This document shows positions 17,890 to 26,725 of a stretch of 64,000 nt of DNA, one piece after another. Positions within the stretch are counted from its first letter, which is position 1; each line of letters begins with the position of its first letter. The notes under the pieces were generated by a model that saw nothing but the letters and a program-made list of their open reading frames with translations, did no database searches and had not been told where the DNA came from. The stretch covers positions 1 to 64,000 of the forward strand of contig CAVVVW010000011.1 of the NCBI GenBank assembly GCA_963751775.1, read 5' to 3'. Source of the stretch: CADEEN01 sp963751775 (GTDB lineage: Bacteria > Pseudomonadota > Gammaproteobacteria > Burkholderiales > Burkholderiaceae_C). Position numbers and translations under genes: made by a program.

Positions 17890-18540
17890 ATGTCCAAGCT
17901 TCGCGTTGAGAGTTTCACCATCTCGCTCGACGGTTACGGCGCTGGCCCGAACCAGGACTTGAGCAATCCGCTCGGTGTGGGTGGAACGTCACTTCACGGC
18001 TGGGCGCTTTCGACGCGGACATTTCAGCAGCACCTGTTTGGCGGCAGCGATGGCGAAGCGACGGGCGTTGACGAGGATTTCGCCGCGCGCGGCTTCCGAA
18101 ACGTCGGCGCATGGATCCTGGGCCGGAACATGTTCGGGCCCGTTCGTGGGCCGTGGCCGGACGAGAACTGGCGAGGCTGGTGGGGCGAGAACCCCGTCTA
18201 TCACGTGCCGGTGTTCGTGCTGACCCATCACGCCCGCGAGCCGCTCGTCATGGAGGGCGGCACGACCTTTCATTTCGTGACCCAAGGCATCGAGGCCGCA
18301 CTCGAGCGTGCCCGCGAAGCTGCCGCAGGCAAGGACGTGCGGCTGGGCGGTGGGCCCAATGTCATCCAGCAGTACCTTCGCCAGCGCCTGGTCGACGAGA
18401 TGCACATCGCCATTTCACCGGTGGTGCTTGGCTCGGGCGAGCGGCTCTTCGAAGGCATCGATCTTGCGGCCCTGGGCTACGCATGCACGCAGCACGTGGC
18501 ATCGCCAAGGGCCACTCACGTCGTCCTGTCTCGGCAATGA
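17890..18540 (+). CDS. Dihydrofolate reductase family protein (RibD C-terminal-like)
   Basis: 216 residues. It starts at ATG 17890 with AGAGGA upstream. Typical RibD-C/DHFR-like features: LRVESFTISLDGY at the N-terminus, GAWILGRNMFG, PVYHVPVFVLTHHAREPL, FHFVTQGIEAALERA and VRLGGGPNVIQQYLRQRLVDEMHIAISPVVLGSGERLFEG. These are the NADPH-binding and core strands of the fold. The substrate is unknown; family members reduce pterins, flavin precursors or unrelated compounds. The relic at 17086 is a second copy of its start. It converges on the adenine deaminase gene, six bases away. Confidence 0.85.
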   Translation: MSKLRVESFTISLDGYGAGPNQDLSNPLGVGGTSLHGWALSTRTFQQHLFGGSDGEATGVDEDFAARGFRNVGAWILGRNMFGPVRGPWPDENWRGWWGENPVYHVPVFVLTHHAREPLVMEGGTTFHFVTQGIEAALERAREAAAGKDVRLGGGPNVIQQYLRQRLVDEMHIAISPVVLGSGERLFEGIDLAALGYACTQHVASPRATHVVLSRQ

Positions 18541-18546
18541 CCCCCG

Positions 18547-19608
18547 TCACGACCCCTGTGCGGCCTGCACGAAATGCGCGTCGAGCGCTGCGATCCAGCG
18601 CGCCTTGTCTTCGGCGCCGGCGAAGGCAGCCTCGAAGCTGTTGCGCGCCAACGCATGGGCCTGGCGCGCGCCGAGTGCGGGCAACGCGGCGAAGGTCTGC
18701 ACCAGGTTGTCGTTGAGGTAGCCGCCGAAGTAGGCCGGGTCGTCGCTGTTGACGGTGGCCACGAGGCCGGCGGCCAGCAGCGCTGGCAGGTTGTGCCCGG
18801 CCAGCGTGTCGAACACGCGCAGCTTGACGTTGGACAGCGGGCACACCGTGAGCGGCACGCGCTCGCGTGCCAGGCGCGCGGTCAAGGCTGCCGATTCGAG
18901 CGTGCGCACGCCGTGGTCGATGCGCTCGACGTGCAGCACGTCGAGTGCACTTTCGATGTAGGCCGGTGGCCCCTCTTCGCCGGCGTGCGCCACGCGGTGC
19001 AGCCCGAGGGCGCCGGCGCGCGCGAAGGCCTGCGAAAACTTCTCGGGCGGATGGCCGCGCTCGCTGCTGTCCAGCCCGACGCCGATGAAGTGCTCGCGCC
19101 ACGGCAGCGCGGCCGCCAGCGTGGCCAGCGCATCGTCCTGGCTCAGGTGGCGCAGGAAGCACAGGATCAGCCTGGCGCTCAACCCCCACTCGGCATGCGC
19201 GCGGCGGCAGGCATGGGCCAGACCGAGGATCACGGTCTCGATGGCCACGCCGCGCTCGGTGTGGGTCTGCGGGTCGAAGAAGATCTCGGCGTGGACCACG
19301 TTGTCGGCCGCGGCACGCTCGAGATAGGCCCACGCCAGGTCGAAGAAATCCTGCTCGGTACGCAGCACGGCCGCCCCGGCGTAGTAGATGTCGAGGAAAC
19401 TCTGCAGATCGGTGAAGGCATAGGCCGCACGCAGCGCCTCGACGCTCGGATGCGCCAGCGCAATGCCGTTGCGCGCAGCAAGCTTGAAGATCAACTCGGG
19501 CTCGAGCGAGCCCTCGATGTGGATGTGCAGCTCGGCCTTGGGCATCGTGCGCAACAGCGCCGGCAGGCGCTCGCGCGGGATGCGGGAAAAATCGATGCCC
19601 GAGGTCAC
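18547..19608 (-). CDS. Adenine deaminase (adenosine deaminase superfamily)
   Basis: 353 residues. Converts adenine to hypoxanthine and ammonia. Metal and catalytic motifs are all present: AELHIHIEGSLEPEL, HAGEEGPPAYI, IDHGVRT and VNSDDPAYFGGYLNDN. The segments FLDIYYAGAAVLRTEQDFFDLAWAYL, EIFFDPQTHTERG and GLDSSERGHPPEKF are much closer to the bacterial and fungal adenine deaminase subgroup than to true adenosine deaminases. GTG 19608 gives the full N-terminus; no good ribosome binding site supports it, and ATG 22 residues later is an alternative. Its neighbour is a BMP-type purine-binding lipoprotein 118 bases upstream, which fits purine salvage. Confidence 0.88.
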   Translation of the reverse strand: MTSGIDFSRIPRERLPALLRTMPKAELHIHIEGSLEPELIFKLAARNGIALAHPSVEALRAAYAFTDLQSFLDIYYAGAAVLRTEQDFFDLAWAYLERAAADNVVHAEIFFDPQTHTERGVAIETVILGLAHACRRAHAEWGLSARLILCFLRHLSQDDALATLAAALPWREHFIGVGLDSSERGHPPEKFSQAFARAGALGLHRVAHAGEEGPPAYIESALDVLHVERIDHGVRTLESAALTARLARERVPLTVCPLSNVKLRVFDTLAGHNLPALLAAGLVATVNSDDPAYFGGYLNDNLVQTFAALPALGARQAHALARNSFEAAFAGAEDKARWIAALDAHFVQAAQGS

Positions 19609-19621
19609 TGCAGTTCTCAGC

Positions 19622-19726
19622 GGGCGCCGCGGATCCGGCTCTGCCGGGCCGCTGGCGCCGCCCCAGGGCACCGCTGGCGCCCCTTCGGTCGCCCACGGGG
19701 GAGCGGCGCAGCCGCTCCGGGGGTGG
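19622..19726 (-). repeat. Dispersed REP-like element, copy 1 (after the BMP lipoprotein gene)
   Basis: It carries CCGGCTCTGCCGG and GAGCGGCGCAGCCGCTC, both able to form hairpins, and matches copy 2 at 48485-48563 over about 80 bases apart from an insertion of about 25 bases in this copy. It starts immediately after the stop codon of the leftward lipoprotein gene, just as copy 2 starts after the nuoC stop. It may act as a 3'-end stabiliser or terminator. Confidence 0.75.
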
Positions 19727-20875
19727 TCACTTCTGCCCCGAAGGCACCTTGCCGTCGACGCCCTTGACGTAGAAGTTGATGCCGAGCATGAACTTGTCGT
19801 CGGGCATGACGTCCTTCTCGACCACCGTCTTGCCGGCCTGGTCGACGACCGGGCCCTTCCAGGGGTGGAAGTTGCCGGCCTTCAGGCCGGCCTTGGCGGC
19901 GTCGACCTTGGCCTTGACTTCGGCCGGCACCTTGTCGCTGATCGAAACCATGTCGATCGCACTTTCCTTGACGCCCCACCACGAGCTTTCGTTGCCCTTC
20001 CACTTGCCTTCGAGCGCGTCGGCGACGGCATTGATGTAGTACGGCCCCCAGTTGATGACCGCCGAGCCGAGGTGCGCTTCCTTGGCGTAGGCGCTCATGT
20101 CGCTGTCCCAGCCGAAGGCCAACTTCTTGTTCTTCTCGGCCGTCTGCAGCACCGCGCTCGAGTCGGTGTTCTGGAACAGCACGTCGGCGCCGCCGTTGAT
20201 CAGGCTTTGCGCGGCCTCGCCTTCCTTGGGCGGGTCGAACCACTTGCCGATCCAGACCACCTTGGTCTTGATCTTCGGGTTCACCGATTGCGCGCCGAGG
20301 GTGAAGCTGTTGATGTTGCGGATGACCTCGGGGATCGGGATCGAGCCGACCACGCCCAGCGTGTTGCTCTTGGTCATCGCGCCGGCAATGATGCCGGCCA
20401 GGTAGGCACCTTCGTAGGTGCGGCTGTCGTAGGTGCGCAGGTTGTCGGCGGTCTTGAAGCCGGTGGCGTGCTCGAACTTGACGCCCTTCTCGTCGGCCGC
20501 GACCTTCATCATCGGGTCCATGTAGCCGAAGGTGGTGCCGAAGATCAGCTTGTTGCCTTCGCTGACCATCTGCCGGATCACGCGCTCGGCGTCGGCCGCC
20601 TCGGGCACGTTCTCGACATAGCTGGTCTTGACCTTGTCGCCGAATTGCTTCTCGACCGCCTTGCGGCCGAGGTCGTGGGCAAAGGTCCAGCCAGCGTCGC
20701 CGACCGGGCCGACATAGGCAAATGCAATCTTCAGCGGCTCGGCCTTGGCGGCCGAGGCCGCCGGTGCCGGCGCCGCGGCCGCAGGCTCTTCCTTCTTGCC
20801 GCAGCCGATCAGGGCCACGGCGGTCACCGCCAATACCGCAAGCCCGAGGGCGTTGCGCTTCTTGCTGTCGATCAT
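19727..20875 (-). CDS. BMP/PnrA-family purine nucleoside-binding lipoprotein
   Basis: 382 residues. ATG 20875 follows GAGGAG. The signal ends in a lipobox (VALIGCGKK), then a Glu/Ala/Pro-rich linker tethers the domain. BMP features: KIAFAYVGPVGDAGWTFAHD, IFGTTFGYMDPMM, KFEHATGFKTADNLRTYDSRTYEGAYLAG, GADVLFQNTDSSAVLQTA and FGWDSDMSAYA. Such lipoproteins bind purine nucleosides or bases for an ABC importer. The ATPase and two permeases usually found next to it are missing, but adenine deaminase is directly downstream, supporting a purine ligand. Paralogue of 14387-15467. Confidence 0.88.
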   Translation of the reverse strand: MIDSKKRNALGLAVLAVTAVALIGCGKKEEPAAAAPAPAASAAKAEPLKIAFAYVGPVGDAGWTFAHDLGRKAVEKQFGDKVKTSYVENVPEAADAERVIRQMVSEGNKLIFGTTFGYMDPMMKVAADEKGVKFEHATGFKTADNLRTYDSRTYEGAYLAGIIAGAMTKSNTLGVVGSIPIPEVIRNINSFTLGAQSVNPKIKTKVVWIGKWFDPPKEGEAAQSLINGGADVLFQNTDSSAVLQTAEKNKKLAFGWDSDMSAYAKEAHLGSAVINWGPYYINAVADALEGKWKGNESSWWGVKESAIDMVSISDKVPAEVKAKVDAAKAGLKAGNFHPWKGPVVDQAGKTVVEKDVMPDDKFMLGINFYVKGVDGKVPSGQK

Positions 20876-21048
20876 GGGTTCTCCTCGGAAGTGGAACAAG
20901 TCAGACTCGCCTGGAACTGGTGATTATGGTCGGCGCACCGGGCGCAGGGCGCCATGCGCCGCGCTGGCGCGCATGCTCGCACGGCGCGGCCGGCCCGGCA
21001 TGCGCACCAGAGCATGCCAGGTATACGGAACGACGAATGGCGCGGCCA

Positions 21049-21762
21049 TCACTCGCGCATCAAGGCCAGCACTTCGGAATGGAATTCGCGCTGGTAAAGG
21101 ATCCACACCACGCCGGCGCTGCCGAGCGCGAAAGCCAGCGGCGAGAACAGCCAGGCCGCGGCGGCAAAGGCGAAGTAGTAGGCGCGCATGCCGTCGTTGA
21201 AGGATTCGGCGGCCAGGCCCATCATGCTGCCGGCGCGGTCGGCGAATCGGGCACGCGCCACCTCGCCGAGTTGCGGAAATTCGTCGTGTCCCGGCGCCGA
21301 AGCCACCAGCATGGCACCCAGGCTGTACTGGCGCAGGCTCCAGGTGAAACGGAAGAAGGCATAGATGAAGATGCCCGTCAGCAGCACCAGCTTCAGGTCC
21401 AGCACCATGGCCGAAGTGCGCGCGGCGAAGGGCAACTCGTCCATCAGCGAACTGGTGTGGTCGCCCGAGCCGAGCAGCGCGAGCAGGCCGCCGATGATCA
21501 GGATCGTGGTCGAGGCGAAGAAGCTCGGGCTGGTGGAAAGGTTTTGCACCACCACCGCGTCGAGCACACGCACTTCGCGCTTGGTGGCCTGCACCATCCA
21601 CAGCCGGCGCACGCGGTTGCCGGCGGCCAGCAACGAGGGCTGCTCCGGCGAGCGGCGCCGGGCGAAATGCGCGTAACCGGCCCAGGCAACGAAGAACCAG
21701 CTCAGCGCGGCCCATTCCCACCAGGGCAGCACCGCCACGAGCTTGGCCAGCGTGTTGATCAT
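21049..21762 (-). CDS. DUF599-family membrane protein
   Basis: 237 residues. ATG 21762 overlaps the FMN reductase stop as ATGA, so translation is probably coupled. Four or five hydrophobic segments: WWEWAALSWFFVAWAGY, FFASTTILIIGGLLALLG, MVLDLKLVLLTGIFIYAFFRFTW and AYYFAFAAAAWLFSPLAFALGSAGVVWI. The motif NRVRRLWM...VVQNLSTSPSFFAST and QYSLGAMLV are typical of DUF599 inner-membrane proteins of unknown role. It is the last gene of the leftward redox operon starting at the pirin gene. Confidence 0.78.
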   Translation of the reverse strand: MINTLAKLVAVLPWWEWAALSWFFVAWAGYAHFARRRSPEQPSLLAAGNRVRRLWMVQATKREVRVLDAVVVQNLSTSPSFFASTTILIIGGLLALLGSGDHTSSLMDELPFAARTSAMVLDLKLVLLTGIFIYAFFRFTWSLRQYSLGAMLVASAPGHDEFPQLGEVARARFADRAGSMMGLAAESFNDGMRAYYFAFAAAAWLFSPLAFALGSAGVVWILYQREFHSEVLALMRE

Positions 21763-22397
21763 GCACCGCACTGTAGCGCGGTGCGCGCCCGCTTCAAGCT
21801 GCGCGCAAGCGCCGCCGCGACGCGCAACAGCGCGCCCACCACGCCGGCCACGGCCTGTGCCGCCTTGGGGTCCTTCAGCGCGCCGGCGTCGTCGAAGGCC
21901 TCGTTCGCCCGACCGAGCGCGTACTGCTGCGGCACGACCAGCATGGCAAACGCCATCTGCAGGTATTGGCGCAGGAAATTCATCGCCCGCAGGCCACCGA
22001 CCGGGCCGGGCGAGCTGGCCAGCAGGCCCGCGGGCTTGCCGGCCGTCGCGGCCAGCCCCGATGGCAGCTTGCCTTCGGCCTGCAACCGCGACAGCCAGTC
22101 GAAGGCGTTGATCACCAACGGCGTCGGGAAGCCGTTGTACTCGGGCGTCACGATCAGCACCGCGTCATGCGCGGCGATGGCGTCGCGCAAGGATCTCGCA
22201 CCGGCGGGAACACCTTGCGCGGCCTCGAGGTCGCGCGTCGTACAGCGGCAGCGCGAGCGCGCGCAGGTCGAGCACCGAAGTGCTCGCGCCCGCGGCGTCG
22301 GCGGCGTGGCGAGCCGCGTCACGCAGCCGCCACTCAAGGCGCCAGTGCGGGCACTTCCGGCCAGCAGCAGCACACGCAAGGGCTGTGTCGTCGACAT
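21759..22397 (-). CDS. NADPH-dependent FMN reductase; two apparent frameshifts
   Basis: About 212 residues. The flavin phosphate loop LLLAGSARTGALS and the signature VTPEYNGFPTPLVINAFDWLSR place it in the NAD(P)H-dependent FMN/quinone reductase family, which includes chromate and azo reductases. Two compensating single-base changes, one missing near 22340 and one extra near 22230, put residues 25-55 out of frame; corrected they read WRLRDAARHAADAAG...LDLRALALPLYDA. Length stays a multiple of three. The start is ATG 22397. It follows the DoxX gene by five bases, in the same operon, and overlaps the DUF599 start. Confidence 0.8.
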   Translation of the reverse strand: MSTTQPLRVLLLAGSARTGALSGGCVTRLATPPTPRARALRCSTCARSRCRCTTRDLEAAQGVPAGARSLRDAIAAHDAVLIVTPEYNGFPTPLVINAFDWLSRLQAEGKLPSGLAATAGKPAGLLASSPGPVGGLRAMNFLRQYLQMAFAMLVVPQQYALGRANEAFDDAGALKDPKAAQAVAGVVGALLRVAAALARSLKRARTALQCGA

Positions 22398-22402
22398 GCC
22401 CG

Positions 22403-22807
22403 TCAGGCCGCGCGGCGCGCGTCCAGACTCAGGCTGCCCGGGCCGAAGGCGTAAACCATCAGCAGGCCGCCGATGGCCGCGATGTTCTTCATGAACAGCA
22501 ACTGCGGCACCATCTGCTGGTCCGCCGGCACGGCCCAGAAGTTGTGGAACAGCACGCTCGCGACCAGGGTGAAAGCGGCCAGCGCCAAGGCGGCCCAACG
22601 CGCCTGCCAACCGACGATCAACAGCAGCGCGCCGAGCACCTCGACCGTGCCCGAGCCCAGCGCCAGCAGCGTGGGCATCGGCAGGCCGACGCTGGCGATA
22701 TAGCCCGCCGTGCCGTCGAGGCCGATGAACTTCTGGATGCCGTAGAACAGGAACATCGCGGCCAACATCAGGCGCGCGATCAGTACGGGCAAGCCTTGCG
22801 TATTCAT
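22403..22807 (-). CDS. DoxX-family membrane protein
   Basis: 134 residues with four membrane helices. ATG 22807 overlaps the stop of the WrbA-like gene (ATGA), with AAGGAG upstream. Family features: LIARLMLAAMFLFYGIQKFIGLDGTAGYI, LLALGSGTVEVLGALLLIVGW, and NIAAIGGLLMVYAFGPG. DoxX proteins occur with redox and thiol-stress systems, but most have no defined reaction. The gene neighbours (WrbA-like flavoprotein, FMN reductase, pirin) suggest that it supports quinone or oxidant handling in the membrane. Confidence 0.82.
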   Translation of the reverse strand: MNTQGLPVLIARLMLAAMFLFYGIQKFIGLDGTAGYIASVGLPMPTLLALGSGTVEVLGALLLIVGWQARWAALALAAFTLVASVLFHNFWAVPADQQMVPQLLFMKNIAAIGGLLMVYAFGPGSLSLDARRAA

Positions 22808-23406
22808 GCGAGCGCTCCTTCGGGTTCGAGCTGGGTTTTCGGCACTGACGGCGCAACCAGCAGGGCAGCGGCTGCGGCCACGCGCTGGCCGAACTGGCGG
22901 GCGGTTGCGATGTCGCCGGCGACCATCTCGTCGGGCGACGCGTCCGACGGCGTGGCGGTCATCAGGCCCGACGACGAGGCGACGAAGTTGATGTCGTCGC
23001 GCTTGGCTGCCTTGCTGTTGGACGGCATCATGCCGGTGCCGACCCAGAGCATGCTGTGCTGCTGGCTGAGGGTGAAGAAGTAATGCAGCGTCGACAACTT
23101 GTCGCCGTTCATCGAGGCCGAGTTCGTGAAGCCCGCAGCCAGCTTGTTCTTCCACTGCTGGCCGTACCAGGGCTTGCTCGATGCATCGGCGAACTTCTTG
23201 AACTGCCAGCTCACGCTGCCCATGTAGGTCGGCGAGCCGAAGACGATGGCGTCTGCAGCCGCGAGTTGCTCCCAGCCGCCGGCCGGCAGGTTGCCCTCGG
23301 CGTCGATGGCCAACAGCCTGCCGCCGCTGCCGGCGGCCACCGCTTCGGCGACCTTCCTGGTGTGGCCGTAGCCGCTGTGATAGACGATGACGATTTGCCT
23401 GTTCAT
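22804..23406 (-). CDS. WrbA-like flavodoxin-fold NAD(P)H:quinone oxidoreductase
   Basis: 200 residues. The FMN phosphate-binding start IVIVYHSGYGHTRKVAEAVAAG and the loop FGSPTYMGSVSWQFKKFAD are characteristic of the flavodoxin/WrbA family. WrbA-type enzymes reduce quinones by two electrons, which avoids semiquinone radicals. The tail GDIATARQFGQRVA is also common in such proteins. Its stop overlaps the start of the DoxX gene. Second gene of the operon led by pirin. Exact electron acceptor is not visible from sequence. Confidence 0.82.
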   Translation of the reverse strand: MNRQIVIVYHSGYGHTRKVAEAVAAGSGGRLLAIDAEGNLPAGGWEQLAAADAIVFGSPTYMGSVSWQFKKFADASSKPWYGQQWKNKLAAGFTNSASMNGDKLSTLHYFFTLSQQHSMLWVGTGMMPSNSKAAKRDDINFVASSSGLMTATPSDASPDEMVAGDIATARQFGQRVAAAAALLVAPSVPKTQLEPEGALA

Positions 23407-23444
23407 GGGAGATTCCTGGGTTCCGTGGTGAATGTGGGGGGCGC

Positions 23445-24146
<702 letters not shown>

Positions 24147-24218
24147 GGGGTCTGTCCTTTCGATGCCATCAGTGTGCGCGCGGCGCCCGGCTCGCGGAGC
24201 CGGCCGACGCTGAAGGCC

Positions 24219-24239
24219 CCGTTCAAATAAGATGAACGG
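24219..24239. promoter_or_regulatory. Probable LysR operator between lysR-type gene and pirin operon
   Basis: CCGTTCA and TGAACGG form a perfect 7-base inverted repeat around a 7-base AT-rich spacer. It includes the T-N11-A layout expected of LysR regulators. It lies 14 bases upstream of the LysR start and 73 bases from the pirin start, fitting autoregulation plus control of the divergent operon. Confidence 0.6.
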
Positions 24240-24253
24240 ACAGGAGCCCGCCC

Positions 24254-25255
24254 ATGACCGAACGCCGCAATGCCCTGACCCCCGAAGCCCTGTCGATGAT
24301 GGACACCATCGCCCGCAGCGGCAGCTTTGCCGCCGCCGCGCGCGAACTCGGCAAGGTGCCCTCGGCGCTGACCTACAGCGTGCGCCAGCTGGAGGACGCA
24401 CTCGACGTGCTGCTGTTCGACCGCCGCTCGGGCCAGGCCCAGCTGACTGCCGCCGGCGCGGAACTGCTCGACGAAGGCCGGCGCCTGCTGTCCGAGATGG
24501 ACGCCGTGGCCAACCGCGTGCGCCGCGTGGCCTGCGGCTGGGAGACGCAGCTGACGGTGGCCGCCGACGGCGTGGTCTCGCGCCTGACCTTGTTCGAATT
24601 GTGCGAAGCCTTCTATGCCCTGCGCCCCGACGCCGACCGCTCCGACGCCGGCCCCGGCACGCGCCTGCGACTGCGCACCGAGGTGCTGGCCGGCACCTGG
24701 GAGGCGCTGCTGTCCGGCGAGGCCGACCTGGCCATCGGCGTGGGCACCGACGGCGTCGCGGCGCCGCCGGGCATCACGCTGCAGCCGCTCGGCGAGATGG
24801 ACTTCGTCTTTGCCGTCGCGCCGCACCACCCGCTGGCGGCCTACGACGGCGCCATCCCCGACCACGAACTGCTGCGCCACCGCGCGGTCGCCGTCGCCGA
24901 CTCGGCACGCCGCCGGGAGCCGCGCAGCTTCAACCTCTTGCCGGGGCAGGAGGTGTTCACCGTGGCCTCGGTGCAAGACAAGGTCGAGGCGCAGTTGCGC
25001 TGCATGGGCTGCGGCTTCCTGGCCGAGCCAATGGCGCGCGAGCACATCCGTGCCGGCCGGCTGGTGGTCAAGGCCGTGCAGCGCGGGCCGCGTCGCGCGC
25101 GCCTGGGCTACGCCTGGCGCGAGGGCGCGACGCCGCGGTCGAAGAAGGCGCCGCAGGGCCTGGCGCTGGCCTGGTGGCTCGAGCAATTGGCCAGCAAGAC
25201 GACGCGCAAGGCACTGCTGGAGAGGCACACCGGCCTGGCGCAGGCCGTCGATTGA
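24254..25255 (+). CDS. LysR-type transcriptional regulator
   Basis: 333 residues. ATG 24254 follows GGAG. The N-terminal winged helix-turn-helix is clear: ALSMMDTIARSGSFAAAARELGKVPSALTYSVRQLEDALDVLLFDRRS. The effector domain starts about residue 95 (TQLTVAADGVVS...). It is divergent from pirin-wrbA-doxX-FMN reductase-DUF599, and a palindrome with LysR features lies in the shared 107-base region, so it most likely controls that operon and itself. The inducing ligand is unknown; a quinone or oxidant would suit the target genes. Confidence 0.88.
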   Translation: MTERRNALTPEALSMMDTIARSGSFAAAARELGKVPSALTYSVRQLEDALDVLLFDRRSGQAQLTAAGAELLDEGRRLLSEMDAVANRVRRVACGWETQLTVAADGVVSRLTLFELCEAFYALRPDADRSDAGPGTRLRLRTEVLAGTWEALLSGEADLAIGVGTDGVAAPPGITLQPLGEMDFVFAVAPHHPLAAYDGAIPDHELLRHRAVAVADSARRREPRSFNLLPGQEVFTVASVQDKVEAQLRCMGCGFLAEPMAREHIRAGRLVVKAVQRGPRRARLGYAWREGATPRSKKAPQGLALAWWLEQLASKTTRKALLERHTGLAQAVD

Positions 25256-25266
25256 GCGGCAGTGGG

Positions 25267-25299
25267 CCCCCAAGGTCACTGGCGTTCGCTGCCGCCGGG
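25267..25299 (+). repeat. Second dispersed repeat family, copy 1
   Basis: CCCCCAAGGTCACTGG followed by CGTTCGCTGCCGCCGGG resembles 40481-40513 on the other strand, which reads CCCCCACGCTCACATTCG then TTCGCTGCCCCCGGG. It lies between the LysR gene and gluQ. The match is short, about 33 bases with several differences. Confidence 0.45.
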
Positions 25300-25318
25300 A
25301 CCTGATGAGGGGCCCCGC

Positions 25319-26269
25319 GTGGGCCCTGCGGCGCCGACCTCGCTTGGTGCGGCCCGGCGCGAGGCCGCTTACGTCGGCCGCTTCGCGCCGTCACCCAGCG
25401 GCCCGCTGCATGCGGGATCGCTGGTGGCGGCGTTGGCCAGCTGGCTCGACGCGCGCGCGCATGGCGGTCGCTGGCTGCTGCGCTTCGAAGATGTCGACGC
25501 GTCCGCGCACGGTACCCGGCGCGGATGCGTTCATCGTGCAGCAGTTGGCCGCGCTCGGCCTGGACGCCGATGCGCCGCCGGTCTGGCAATCGCAGCGCCA
25601 TGCGCTCTACGAACAGGCGCTGCAGCGCCTGCGCGACGCGGCGCTGGCCTACCCCTGCGGCTGCACGCGCCGCGAGATCGACGCCGAGCTGGCCGCCATG
25701 GGCGCACCGGCCGCACGCGGCAGCGAACGCATCTACCCCGGCACCTGCCGTGCGGGTCTGCACGGCAAGCCCGCGCGCGCCTGGCGCCTGGTTTGCGGCA
25801 GCAACGCGGCACCGGTGCTCATCGACTGGCACGACCGGCGCCTCGGCCCGCAACACCAGGACGTGACGCACGCCGTGGGCGACTTCGTGCTGCAGCGCGC
25901 CGACGGCCCCTGGGCCTATCAGCTCGCGGTGGTGGTCGACGACGCCGAGCAAGGCGTGACCGATGTCGTGCGCGGCGAAGACCTGGCCGACAACACCGCG
26001 CGCCAGATCCATCTGCAGCGCCTGCTGGGCCTGCCGACGCCGCGCTATCTGCACCTGCCGCTGGTGCGCGACGCACGGGGCGAGAAACTCTCCAAGAGCA
26101 ACGGCGCGGCGCCGGTCGAATCTGCACGACCCGCTGGCGGCCTTGCGTGCGGCCGCCGTCGGTGCTCGACCTGGCGGTGCCCGACCGCCCACGCCCGAGC
26201 GACTGGCTGCACGCCGCCGTCGGCGCCTGGCACACCCGCTGGCTACAGGACGGCGGGCAGGGTGTGTAG
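25319..26269 (+). CDS. gluQ: Glutamyl-Q tRNA(Asp) synthetase; three apparent frameshifts
   Basis: About 315 residues once extra bases near 25499, 26118 and 26160 are removed. It attaches glutamate to queuosine in the anticodon of tRNA-Asp. The HIGH-like motif is FAPSPSGPLHAGSL and the KMSKS-like motif EKLSKSNGA. RFEDVD and PGADAFIVQQL match class I glutamyl synthetase cores. The zinc site is YPCGCTRREI and YPGTC. The absence of an anticodon-binding domain distinguishes it from GltX. GTG 25319 was chosen because GAGGGG lies just upstream and no ATG precedes the conserved start in frame. Three breaks in a catalytic enzyme more likely reflect sequence errors than decay. Confidence 0.85.
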   Translation: MGPAAPTSLGAARREAAYVGRFAPSPSGPLHAGSLVAALASWLDARAHGGRWLLRFEDVDASAHGTRRGCVHRAAVGRARPGRRCAAGLAIAAPCALRTGAAAPARRGAGLPLRLHAPRDRRRAGRHGRTGRTRQRTHLPRHLPCGSARQARARLAPGLRQQRGTGAHRLARPAPRPATPGRDARRGRLRAAARRRPLGLSARGGGRRRRARRDRCRARRRPGRQHRAPDPSAAPAGPADAALSAPAAGARRTGRETLQEQRRGAGRICTTRWRPCVRPPSVLDLAVPDRPRPSDWLHAAVGAWHTRWLQDGGQGV

Positions 26270-26308
26270 CATCAGGATCTTCCCATTCCAACCCGAGGCG
26301 ATTGCCAC

Positions 26309-26665
26309 ATGATCACGACCCCGAGCGGCCTGCAATACGAAGACACCGCCGTCGGCACCGGTGCCGCGGCGCGAGCCGGCAGCAAAGTCACCGTGCACTA
26401 CACCGGCTGGCTTTACGACCCCGGCACCGGCAACGGCCGCGGCAGCAAGTTCGACTCCAGCAAGGACCGGCGCGACCCGTTCAAGTTCGACCTCGGCGCA
26501 GGCATGGTCATCCGCGGCTGGGACGAAGGCGTGACCGGCATGCAGGTCGGCGGCACGCGCATGCTGCGCATCCCGCCCGAGCTCGGCTACGGCGCGCGCG
26601 GCGCCGGTGGCGTGATTCCGCCGAACGCGACGCTGGTGTTCGAGGTGGAACTGCTGGCGCTCTGA
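26309..26665 (+). CDS. FKBP-type peptidyl-prolyl isomerase
   Basis: 118 residues, a single cytoplasmic FKBP domain. It catalyses cis-trans isomerisation of X-Pro bonds. Family features: SGLQYEDTAVGTGAAARAG, VTVHYTGWL, FDSSKDRRDPFKFDLG, VIRGWDEGVTGMQVGGTRMLRIPPELGYG and GGVIPPNATLVFEVELL. Most residues of the hydrophobic pocket (Tyr, Phe, Val-Ile, Trp) can be recognised. There is no signal peptide. ATG 26309 follows a GAGG. It lies 39 bases after gluQ, so may share its transcript, and converges on the SDR gene. Confidence 0.92.
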   Translation: MITTPSGLQYEDTAVGTGAAARAGSKVTVHYTGWLYDPGTGNGRGSKFDSSKDRRDPFKFDLGAGMVIRGWDEGVTGMQVGGTRMLRIPPELGYGARGAGGVIPPNATLVFEVELLAL

Positions 26666-26725
26666 GCGGCCGACGTCTGCACCCGATCGACGCGCCCCGC
26701 GGCGCGCGGCCGACCGCCCGCTGCG

